Below, one piece after another: positions 33,794 through 40,493 of a DNA stretch of 64,000 bases. Source of the DNA: Ructibacterium sp965146665 (GTDB lineage Bacteria; Bacillota; Clostridia; Monoglobales; Monoglobaceae). The stretch covers positions 124,001 through 188,000 of the forward strand of contig CBCTHE010000001.1 of the NCBI GenBank assembly GCA_965146665.1. The letters run 5' to 3'. The notes under the pieces are model-generated. The model was not told where the DNA came from. It did not search any database and saw only the letters and a program-made list of their open reading frames with translations. How positions within the stretch are numbered: the stretch's first letter is position 1; each line of letters opens with the position of its first letter. Position numbers and translations under genes: made by a program.

Positions 33794-33831
33794 ATAGATT
33801 TAGCCGCTTTGTCAAAGGCGGCTATGTAAAA
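33794..33831 (-). promoter_or_regulatory. Bipartite leader element, copy 2 (upstream of parA)
   Basis: ATAGATTTAGCCG (33794-33806) and CGGCTATGTAAAA (33819-33831) are exact copies of the two 13-mers found at 15282-15333, here with a 12-nt spacer. TAGCCG pairs with CGGCTA across a short loop that itself holds CTTTG/CAAAG. It ends 21 bases before the parA start, next to its ribosome site. The same sequence in two leaders of one ICE suggests shared control. Confidence 0.62.
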
Positions 33832-33836
33832 TGCTA

Positions 33837-33881
33837 TACTAAACCACACACTTTTGAAGCCATCAATGGTGTGGTTTAGTA
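33837..33881 (-). promoter_or_regulatory. 13-bp perfect inverted repeat upstream of parA (operator or centromere-like site)
   Basis: TACTAAACCACAC (33837-33849) and GTGTGGTTTAGTA (33869-33881) are perfect inverted copies separated by 19 bp. On the minus strand a TTGATG and a TTTAGT sit within it at 17-bp spacing, so it may overlap the parA promoter. There is no T tract. It could be an operator for autoregulation or a parS-like ParB site. Confidence 0.5.
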
Positions 33882-33894
33882 AAAGGCAGGACGC

Positions 33895-33938
33895 AAAAAA
33901 GCCGCTTACTCTTAAATAAGGTTAAGAATAAGCGGCTT
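33895..33938 (-). terminator. Terminator after the 60-residue ORF
   Basis: AAGCCGCTTA (33899-33908) pairs with TAAGCGGCTT (33929-33938). TCTTAA and TTAAGA extend the stem inside after one mismatch. On the minus strand it is followed by six T residues (33895-33900 region). It separates the small ORF at 33953-34132 from parA. Confidence 0.75.
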
Positions 33939-33952
33939 CATAAAGATGTGCC

Positions 33953-34132
33953 TTACACATATTCAATTTTTACTTTCTTGATAGGGGCATTGGCGACTTT
34001 GAAGATAAGCTCGTCAACGCAGTCCCCGTATTTGCCTTGCCGTATGAGCTGATTTTTCAGCTCTACAAGACTATGTAATAAAATGCTTCTTTCTTGGCTA
34101 TCCACATATATGTGAGTTTTCTTTTCTTTCAT
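33953..34132 (-). CDS. Small unknown protein, paralogue of the ORF at 10096-10299
   Basis: The start is ATG 34132 (59 residues), with AAGGAGG ten bases upstream. An in-frame start at 34195 would read through the promoter. The sequence KTHIYVDSQERSILLHSLVELKNQL, then CVDELIFKVANAPIKKVKI, aligns with the small protein beside VirD4. It has its own promoter and terminator, so it is a separate transcription unit at the right end of the ICE. A role in controlling the element is possible but not shown. Confidence 0.75.
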   Translation of the reverse strand: MKEKKTHIYVDSQERSILLHSLVELKNQLIRQGKYGDCVDELIFKVANAPIKKVKIEYV

Positions 34133-34157
34133 AGGGCATTGACCTCCTTGTAACTCC

Positions 34158-34187
34158 ATTATATTATAAAGGTAATTCATCTTGCAA
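34158..34187 (-). promoter_or_regulatory. Promoter of the 59-residue ORF
   Basis: On the minus strand TTGCAA (34182-34187) and TATAAT (34158-34163) are spaced by 18 bp. The -35 region reads TACCTTTGCAA, the third copy of the ICE promoter signature. A second TATAAT overlaps at 34163-34168 but would give only 13-bp spacing. Confidence 0.62.
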
Positions 34188-34198
34188 AGGTACAAAAC

Positions 34199-34423
34199 TC
34201 ATGCGGCAGGAATAGCACAATAGATGTTGATTTCACGCTGAGAGCCTTGTCCGATAACAGTAGGCTGCTCGGCGTATGTATAATGATTGTTTTTTCCGTA
34301 CCTTGTGGGCTTGTCCTCCGTTGTAAATTCGCCCATCCAAAAGCCCATAAATAGTGGCTGTTCGGGCGATTTGGAGAAATGGAACATTTCTAAGGCTTCT
34401 GTAGGTACAGAAGAATTAGACCC
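34199..34423 (-). pseudogene. Orphan 3' gene fragment at the ICE boundary
   Basis: An open frame of about 74 codons follows a TAA at about 34424 and ends at 34199. It reads with protein-like character (PEQPLFMGFWMGEFTTEDKP, then REINIYCAIPAA). There is no ribosome site ahead of the first ATG at 34387, so it looks like the 3' end of a longer gene cut at the boundary. I do not recognise the family. It is AT-richer than the DNA beyond 34495, so the element junction probably lies near 34430-34490. Confidence 0.4.
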
Positions 34424-34429
34424 GTTATG

Positions 34430-34669
34430 TTATCGTATTAAAAAATATGTGATATGCAAAGAAATCCACGACCCTATTAAAATATTCCCAAATTCCTCCT
34501 CCGCCGCGGTCAGGCTCTTCGGCCGGATGTATGCCAGCGGTTCAATGCTCCTGGCCGCCAGCCTTGCCTTTTCATGGCTCCTTACTTTCTCCCGCATATT
34601 GCTGATCTTCTTTGCATACCGTTCCCGCATTCGCGCAAACTCCCGCTGTCTGTTCCGCGGGCTTGTCCG
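34430..34669 (-). pseudogene. Truncated helical ORF abutting the ICE junction
   Basis: On the minus strand a frame opens after a TGA near 34670 and reads RNRQREFARMRERYAKKISN, then RSHEKARLAARSIEPLAYIRPKSLTAAEEEFGNIL. After that the character changes (IGSWISLHITYFLIR). The first part is charged and helical, and the last 15 codons look like sequence from the other side of a junction. It may be a small chromosomal or IS-associated gene interrupted by the ICE. No family is recognised. Confidence 0.35.
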
Positions 34670-34681
34670 CTCATAGGGGCG

Positions 34682-34879
34682 CTATGCCCCTTGCTTTTCC
34701 CTCAGATTTTTTTCATACTGTGCCGTCAAAGCCTCCTGTGCCATTGCGGAAATTCTTTTAATGATCTCCTTTGCCTCCTCCCGGCTGACACAGCTGTTGT
34801 CAGCAATCCGGATCAACGTGTTTTCAATGTAGAATTCCTTAACAATGTGCGGTTCTTCTTGCTGAACATTTTTACTCAT
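34682..34879 (-). CDS. Small conserved protein of the type found beside site-specific recombinases
   Basis: This 65-residue ORF has AAGGAGG nine bases before ATG 34879. It reads IVKEFYIENTLIRIADNSC, then EEAKEIIKRISAMAQEALTAQY. Small ORFs of this look often precede serine recombinase genes in clostridia. Here the gene that should follow is only the truncated ORF at 34430-34669, so this may be a left-over of an older mobile element. The function is unknown. Confidence 0.5.
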   Translation of the reverse strand: MSKNVQQEEPHIVKEFYIENTLIRIADNSCVSREEAKEIIKRISAMAQEALTAQYEKNLREKQGA

Positions 34880-35101
34880 GACAACGCACCTCCTTTTACA
34901 GAATATGTCTGCACAGGTTGTCCGAATTCCCTTTATCTCTTTTTCCCCAGTAGTTTTTCAGCACCCGCCGCCGGCAGTGCGCAAGCTGATCCGCGTTCGT
35001 CATGGAAAAGCCGCAGTCCATCAATAACCCATCCTGTGAGCTGTTTAACTATTTCAATCAGTGCTTTTATCTTACCAAAATTGCTTTTTCTTCGGGTATT
35101 T

Positions 35102-35285
35102 TCAACTCCATTTCTCTTCATGGCTATCCAATTCAGACAGAGCAGCTTCTTCTGTCGGTGCCGCGTATACACGTTTTAGATCAGTCATCAGCAGCTTCAA
35201 CTTTTTGTAGATACAAACTTCGTTGTATTGCGGATCTGCTGGATGATGCACTGCCAGATCTTGGTCTGCGGATATGTCAATGCGA
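35102..35285 (-). pseudogene. IS256-family transposase fragment (frameshifted)
   Basis: Two frames together give the C-terminal part of an IS256/Mutator-type transposase. One reads YPQTKIWQCIIQQIRNTTKF, the other KLKLLMTDLKRVYAAPTEE then LSELDSHEEKW. A shift near FVST separates them, and the frame meets a stop just after EKW. Both ends of the gene are missing. It is an inactive remnant next to the IS21 remnant, in the decayed zone between ICE and chromosome. Confidence 0.72.
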
Positions 35286-35342
35286 AAGTAAAAATGTAGG
35301 AAAACGCCGAAGAAATTTTGCATGTTTTTGACGAAAAAAATA

Positions 35343-35505
35343 TTAGTTTCCCTGTTCAAAAAGAGTGTTGACAATGTGTAGTTTTTGTTTCATAAATTCT
35401 TTGCGTTCTTTTAGACGATAGCTTTCTCCCTTAATATTTATTACACTACAGTAATGAAGGACTCTGTCCAGAATTGCAGAGGCTATGGTGACATAGGACA
35501 GCGAT
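35343..35505 (-). pseudogene. istB 3' remnant (IS21-family helper ATPase)
   Basis: This minus-strand frame reads LSYVTIASAILDRVLHYCSV, then INIKGESYRLKERKEFMKQK, and stops after LFEQGN. This is the characteristic C-terminal end of IstB. Everything upstream, including the Walker motifs, is gone, and the sequence passes directly into the istA end within about 20 bp. The fusion point marks an internal deletion. Confidence 0.72.
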
Positions 35506-36122
35506 TTGTTTACCGTCATGGTAAGCGCAGAGCATGTTGTCCATTGCTATGACTGCCACATCCTTGCCGATATATTCTGCGGGAACGGAATATTGATTGC
35601 CGGCAAAGCTGATGAGGCAGTCTTTTTGCACCCTGCGAAGGTTCATTTTCTCTATGATGTACTCACGGCTGAGCGGATTTAACCCCTCTGCCTTTAAACG
35701 TTCAAAGGGAATCTCTGCCTGCCTTGTAACCCAGGCATGGTTTCAAACCGTACCGTTGGTTGCTTTCTCCTCCATGTGTTCTTTTTGCTCGTGTACATAG
35801 GCTCTGACGATACTGGGTCCGCCTGAAAAACTTTGTTCTTTCATTTTTTCGAAGATTCGCTCTGCCGAATATGGCGCATCCTCCAGCCATAATCTGATTT
35901 GTTCCTTATACGGGTCTAGCTTTGACGGTTTGGGATTGCTTAATTTGTATACCGGTCTTGTTTCGGATTCCGCATATTTTTTGCTGTACGTGGATTGATG
36001 TGATATTTTCGGGCTGTTTCCGTGCAGCTAAGCCCTTTCTGTCGGTCATTTCGTATTTCCATCCATACTTCTCCTCTTATTTTTACACGCCCTATCTTGT
36101 TCGGATAGTTTGAGTGTAACAT
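35446..36122 (-). pseudogene. istA remnant (IS21-family transposase) lacking its catalytic core
   Basis: The N-terminal part reads MEIRNDRQKGLSCTETARKY with HINPRTAK, a helix-turn-helix. One A appears to be missing in an A6 run, after which the frame KYAESETRPVYKLSNPKPSK, then RLWLEDAPYSAERIFEKMKE continues it. The frame reaches KATNG and jumps to EIPFERLKAEGLNPLSREYI, then NLRRVQKDCLISFAGNQYSV. The DDE catalytic middle is absent. About 0.8 kb remains of an element of about 2.4 kb, so it cannot transpose. Confidence 0.75.
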
Positions 36123-36179
36123 ATTCTCTTTATCTTCGCCATAAACCTACATTTTTCCCCGGCTTTTTCTTTCATTTTA

Positions 36180-36416
36180 TCACTGGCGTTGACATTGCTC
36201 CGGATAAAAAATACGCCCCGACGCATGGGGCGTAAAACTATAAAACAAATCTGTGTAGGTTCCTGTCCTGAAAGGAAACAGAATTATATCCTCTCGATCA
36301 ATGCGGTACACCAGCAACCAATCAGGTACAATATGGTATTTAGAAAACATCACATATTCTATCAGCAAATAATGATCACAATACCTTTCGTCAGGCTTGC
36401 TTGACCTGAAGTCTTG
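36180..36416 (-). pseudogene. Truncated YafQ/RelE-like toxin
   Basis: The frame reads SSKPDERYCDHYLLIEYVMF, then KYHIVPDWLLVYRIDREDII and FPFRTGTYTDLF. This is the C-terminal two-thirds of a YafQ-type mRNA interferase, whose usual end is RTGTHxDLF. The N-terminal strand and helix are missing, and no antitoxin is visible. The codon after DLF is TAT where a stop would be expected, so the frame runs on into the terminator stem. It is probably non-functional. Confidence 0.6.
36206..36234 (-). terminator. Intrinsic terminator after the toxin remnant
   Basis: TACGCCCC (36212-36219) and GGGGCGTA (36227-36234) form a perfect 8-bp stem with a seven-base loop. On the minus strand it is followed by six T residues (36206-36211). 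It begins nine bases after the natural end of the toxin family sequence. Confidence 0.75.
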
Positions 36417-36542
36417 CTTTCAGTATCCCGCTATTGCCATTATCGCCGTTGTCACGCCTGCTGCTAAAATGCACTGTGATTATGCCAGGCTGGATTTCCA
36501 CGTCTTTTGTTATATTTTACCGCCTGGCTCTACCCTGATTTA

Positions 36543-37487
36543 CTACATGTTCTCACTTCTCGATTTGCTGTGCATTCTCATTTCCCTGACATAAAGCTTC
36601 TCCTGTTTTTCAGCTTCCTGCCCATCCCGGGTCAGCACAGCCGCCGAAATTAAAATCGCCGCAATGCCGATCATCGCAGGGATTGACAGCGCTTCACCAA
36701 ATAACAGCACGCTCAGCAGTGCAGCTGTCATGGGTTCGATCACTGACATAGACGCTGCAACCCCTGCGGGCAGACGCTGTATGGCAAAAGTATAGAGCAG
36801 GTACGGCACTGTATAGCACAGAAGTCCCAACCCCATCATAAGCAGAAACAGTCTGCCATCCCATTGTGCCAGAATAAGCGCCACAGTCTGGCCGGGGCTG
36901 GAAAATATTATACCAGTCAGCGCGGCGAAGAAAAAGCAATAGATGACAGCCGTAACAGCGTCATTGCCCCGCCGCATTTCTATCTTAACACTAATGGTAT
37001 AGATACTGTAGGCAAGACCGGACAGAAGCCCAATAAGCACACCAGATGGCTCAAACCGTGTACCGCCTGCAATGCCGGAAATCAGACCGCACCCCGCAAG
37101 GGCGGACAACAGTCCCCCGAGCTTTCCGATTGTCAGACGCTCCTGCAGGAACAGAGCAGATAACAGCATGACCAGAGCCGGAGAGGTGTACAGCAGCATC
37201 ACCGCAACGGCGGCCGAGGTACGTTCCATAGCAGCGTAGTATAGGCTGCCAGTGGCAGCAAGGCTGATGCCGCTGATCGCAAACAGCGGCAGTTCTCTTC
37301 CGCAGGTCTTAAAACGTCCGGGACTGACCGCTGCCGCAAGGCCGGCCAGTACAATCGCCGCCACGCAATTGCGAATGGCCGCCATCTGTCCGGGCGACAG
37401 CCCATACTGCCTCAGTTCCCGTGTAAATATACTGACCGACCCCCAAAGTACACCAGCCAGGGCAACCAGCAACACGCCCTTTTTCAT
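36543..37487 (-). CDS. EamA-family (DMT superfamily) transporter
   Basis: This 314-residue protein has ten predicted membrane helices in two EamA repeats (about residues 5-135 and 150-285), with the usual WGS near the start (GVLWGSVSIF) and SVIEPMTAALLSVLLFGE in the second repeat. DMT transporters export small metabolites or amino acids; the substrate is unknown. The start is ATG 37487, with AGAGGA nine bases upstream; a start at 37535 lacks such a site. It is 106 bp downstream of the polysaccharide array without a visible terminator, so it may be weakly co-transcribed. Confidence 0.87.
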   Translation of the reverse strand: MKKGVLLVALAGVLWGSVSIFTRELRQYGLSPGQMAAIRNCVAAIVLAGLAAAVSPGRFKTCGRELPLFAISGISLAATGSLYYAAMERTSAAVAVMLLYTSPALVMLLSALFLQERLTIGKLGGLLSALAGCGLISGIAGGTRFEPSGVLIGLLSGLAYSIYTISVKIEMRRGNDAVTAVIYCFFFAALTGIIFSSPGQTVALILAQWDGRLFLLMMGLGLLCYTVPYLLYTFAIQRLPAGVAASMSVIEPMTAALLSVLLFGEALSIPAMIGIAAILISAAVLTRDGQEAEKQEKLYVREMRMHSKSRSENM

Positions 37488-37593
37488 TCTCCCACTTCCT
37501 CTTCTTTTCTCACTCAAATCTACAACACGTCTCACGGGTTAAGCTCAAGCGGCGCATTTTCATATTTTAGACGGAAATACATATCCATTCTAG

Positions 37594-40482
37594 CTACTGC
37601 TGTGAGGTATAGATTACCTCTCCGCCGCAGAGGGCATCCAACACATAGACCTCCGCATGCTGGCCTCCGCTGCACTTTGGGCCAAACACCTCACAGACAA
37701 CATTAGATGTATCCGCTGATACCTGAATTTCCGTCACCTGTTTTTCGACAAATTGTATACCATTCCAGACTGATATAACCGCATAAACCACTGCTTCCTC
37801 ATCTGAACGATTTTCCAGGGTTAGTCTGGCATAGGACGCATCACGCAAGGACTCCAGTGTACAATCCGGCACCCGCACCTGAACTGGACTGGTGATGAAT
37901 CCGGTCTTGACTTCTATATCGAAATGCACACCGTCCAGCAGCTCCGTATCCTTGCTCAGAATAACCATATATGCTGTATCATCCCGCAAAGCTCCGGCCA
38001 GGGAAACAGTCACGCTGTTTGTCTCCGAGTCAAAGTCCGCGGAATCCACCTCCACTGGTTCTTCGTAAACACTCTGCACACTGACTTTTGAAGCATCAAA
38101 AGTCTTTCCGTATATGGCACCATTCAGCTTAAGATACAGCTTACGGGCAGAGGGATCAATCCTGTCTATATTTTCCTTTTCATCACAGACAGATACAATC
38201 TCCGGCACATTGACTGTAGTGGCAATGTGAACATTATCGACTGCGGCAAAGCCTGGCTTCAGCTCGTTCTTAGATCCATAAATTCTAAAATAGCTCAGCG
38301 CGGCCCCCTTTGTTTTCATGGGAATATCATCCATTATGACATCGCCAAATTGCAGACTGTATGCAGAGCGAATCAAATCTACATCCAGTCTCACGCGATA
38401 CCATTTTCCAGGTTCATATTTTCCAATATTGCCGCCGTTTACTGAAATATTCCCTGCCTCGGTCAGGTAGACCACCGTCTCGGCGCCGGAAACAGGGCGC
38501 AGGGAGATAGAAGGCGCGGACAAGGCACTGATATAGTAATCGAACTCTATGGTATAATTCGTCCGCTCTGCACTGAGCGGAAAATTTACATAGGGCGCAC
38601 CGTCAGAGGCCCCAGGCATACTGTCAATGCCAGCCAACAGGCTTTTGCCGCGGCTTGCATCTACCGGTTCAATCCGGACATAGCCTCGTTGAGGAAAGCC
38701 CGAAACCCCGGCGCCGGACAGACTCCCCTCTTCAAAATCCGCCGCAAACACCGTAACCTCCGTACCGCTGGTAATCTCCAGGATGAATTCCATTATGACC
38801 TCCGCACCGAACACATCAAAGGCGGTAATTCGAAGGGGATGGGTTCCGCATCCCAGCTGCTTCAAGTCATAGACAAGGGACGCGGTATCGCTCTCAGCAA
38901 TCTGGACACCGTCAGCATACAAACTGATACGGGCAATTCCATCCTCATCCGCAGCTGTGATCGTAAGGGCTTCCAGTTCGTCCAGAGCTTCGACCGTATC
39001 CTCGTTATAGGGCGAGGCTGTAAGCACCGGCAGATCATTCAATCTTTTTACGTGGAATTTCTGGATTTTTGTATTGTCCACAATCGCCTTTTCCTCTCCC
39101 TGTACCATGATATACAGGGATGAAAAAGAAGTCTCCGCCGAAAAGGTGCCGATCTCTCCGCCGTCTAGCAAGAATCTGCATAGACCGCCGGCAAGCTCTG
39201 CCGTCAAGAGGTGTCGCTGCCCGTCTGCAGGAATCAGCTCCGAAAGCATGGCAATCTCAGCAAAACTGCTGCCGTCAGAGCTGCCGAAAGCTACAGAACT
39301 CCCATCTGTCCGGGATATCTCTGTGGAAAAGGCAATCTCTCCCTCGTTACAGTCCGCGGGAAACCGCACATAGGAACCGCCAAAGATGGCAAGCCCCTTT
39401 CCGTTTCCCGCCTCCTGCTCAACAGTCTCAGCCAATCCGCCGGTTTGCATCCCATTGGTGTAGAGCGTCTCCTTGCTTTCATCATAGTACACACGCAGAT
39501 CGTCAATATAAAACTCCGCCGTGTTCTGAGTATCAATGGTAAACCGTATATCCGAAGCAGGCACACTGGCATTTCGAAACGGAATATCATAGGTCTCCGT
39601 CCCTTCTACGGCCACCGGCTTCCGCTCGCCGTCAACCGATACCCGGTAGGTCTTTGCAATGCTGTTTACCTCCAGCTTTACAGTATACCACTGGGGCTGC
39701 AAAGGGCCCGCAAGCTGAAAGGCAGTCATTCCGTCAATCTTTGCGATCATGTACTGGCCGCTCAGCTGGAGCCCGGCTCCGACGTAAGGTGTGTTGACAC
39801 TCAGGTTTACAGTGCCGTCTTTACAGTTGACCGGATAGAACCTGTATGTGGCTGTATACTGATCTGGAATACTTCCACCGTTGTTTGGAGCGATATTGAT
39901 CAGAACCCCTCCTTCGGCAGATGTGCCCTTGTCCTTCTGAATATACAGCGCTTTGCCGTCTGTGAATTCCGTCTCCCGGATTTCCACAATGCCCGCGGTC
40001 TTTTGCGTCATTTCGGACGGCAATTTTCCATCCGAAAAATCTGTTTGGGGCAGGATATCCGTGCCAGTGGTCTCGTCCGTACGCTCTAACTTCTCATAAT
40101 CCTCTGAAAACACCGTCTCCGCGGTCCGCTGGCGAACACTCAGTGCAAAATCCGCCGGATACATACCGTCTTCTGCGTCCTCTGCCACAATCCGCAGTTC
40201 ATAATCTCCGCAGCCAACATCTCGGGTGTCGAATCCAAAAGCGGTTCCGAAGACGCACTCCTTCAGCGTTCCATCCAGATAGATACGGGTGCGCACTGGC
40301 TCAAAGTCAGCCTGGATCTCCACCTGTATAATATCTTCTTCACCTTTATATACTATCGCCTGCTCTGTCCGTCCATTCACTGTGATGGAACACCTCTGCG
40401 CGTCTGCCTGGGCAAAGGCAGTACAACCGCTGAATATGGCAAACGCCAGCAACAGGCTCACCATTTTTTTACAACCAAACAT
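37594..40482 (-). CDS. Secreted multidomain beta-jelly-roll/Ig-like protein of the polysaccharide locus
   Basis: This 962-residue protein begins with a signal peptide (about residues 1-27; the GC at 19-20 in FSGC could even make it a lipoprotein). It has at least three concanavalin-type jelly-roll modules (about 140-350, 350-480 and 590-770), each with a block like WYTVKLEVN, a hairpin with DG, and an end such as FYIDDLRVY or AAVDNVHIA. Short Ig-like strips lie between, and a Big_5/SbsA-like Ig domain ends the protein (about 790-870). No catalytic motif is evident. It probably binds substrate at the cell surface. AGGAGG overlaps the lyase stop, so translation is coupled. Confidence 0.78.
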   Translation of the reverse strand: MFGCKKMVSLLLAFAIFSGCTAFAQADAQRCSITVNGRTEQAIVYKGEEDIIQVEIQADFEPVRTRIYLDGTLKECVFGTAFGFDTRDVGCGDYELRIVAEDAEDGMYPADFALSVRQRTAETVFSEDYEKLERTDETTGTDILPQTDFSDGKLPSEMTQKTAGIVEIRETEFTDGKALYIQKDKGTSAEGGVLINIAPNNGGSIPDQYTATYRFYPVNCKDGTVNLSVNTPYVGAGLQLSGQYMIAKIDGMTAFQLAGPLQPQWYTVKLEVNSIAKTYRVSVDGERKPVAVEGTETYDIPFRNASVPASDIRFTIDTQNTAEFYIDDLRVYYDESKETLYTNGMQTGGLAETVEQEAGNGKGLAIFGGSYVRFPADCNEGEIAFSTEISRTDGSSVAFGSSDGSSFAEIAMLSELIPADGQRHLLTAELAGGLCRFLLDGGEIGTFSAETSFSSLYIMVQGEEKAIVDNTKIQKFHVKRLNDLPVLTASPYNEDTVEALDELEALTITAADEDGIARISLYADGVQIAESDTASLVYDLKQLGCGTHPLRITAFDVFGAEVIMEFILEITSGTEVTVFAADFEEGSLSGAGVSGFPQRGYVRIEPVDASRGKSLLAGIDSMPGASDGAPYVNFPLSAERTNYTIEFDYYISALSAPSISLRPVSGAETVVYLTEAGNISVNGGNIGKYEPGKWYRVRLDVDLIRSAYSLQFGDVIMDDIPMKTKGAALSYFRIYGSKNELKPGFAAVDNVHIATTVNVPEIVSVCDEKENIDRIDPSARKLYLKLNGAIYGKTFDASKVSVQSVYEEPVEVDSADFDSETNSVTVSLAGALRDDTAYMVILSKDTELLDGVHFDIEVKTGFITSPVQVRVPDCTLESLRDASYARLTLENRSDEEAVVYAVISVWNGIQFVEKQVTEIQVSADTSNVVCEVFGPKCSGGQHAEVYVLDALCGGEVIYTSQQ

Positions 40483-40493
40483 GGCCGCACCTC

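Larger units (their letters stand above)
1..34190 (-). mobile_element. Integrative conjugative element, Tn1549/CTn type (partial, left end outside window)
   Basis: A continuous minus-strand array carries a full Gram-positive conjugation set: relaxase, MobC, PcfB, VirD4, VirB4, PrgI, VirB6-like, VirB2-like and CHAP hydrolase. It also carries parAB, a TOPRIM protein, a giant methylase/helicase, a sortase and an adhesin. This gene order is that of Tn1549-like clostridial ICEs. No integrase or excisionase is visible, so they should lie left of position 1. The right boundary is inferred to fall between about 34190 and 34480, because the last ICE-style promoter ends at 34187 and decayed IS material begins soon after. 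Terminal repeats could not be identified because the other end is missing. Confidence 0.88.

Noticed and set aside
34933..35172. 79-codon minus-strand ORF
   Set aside because: It has no ribosome site, overlaps the frameshifted IS256 remnant and shows no family pattern; treated as part of the decayed zone.
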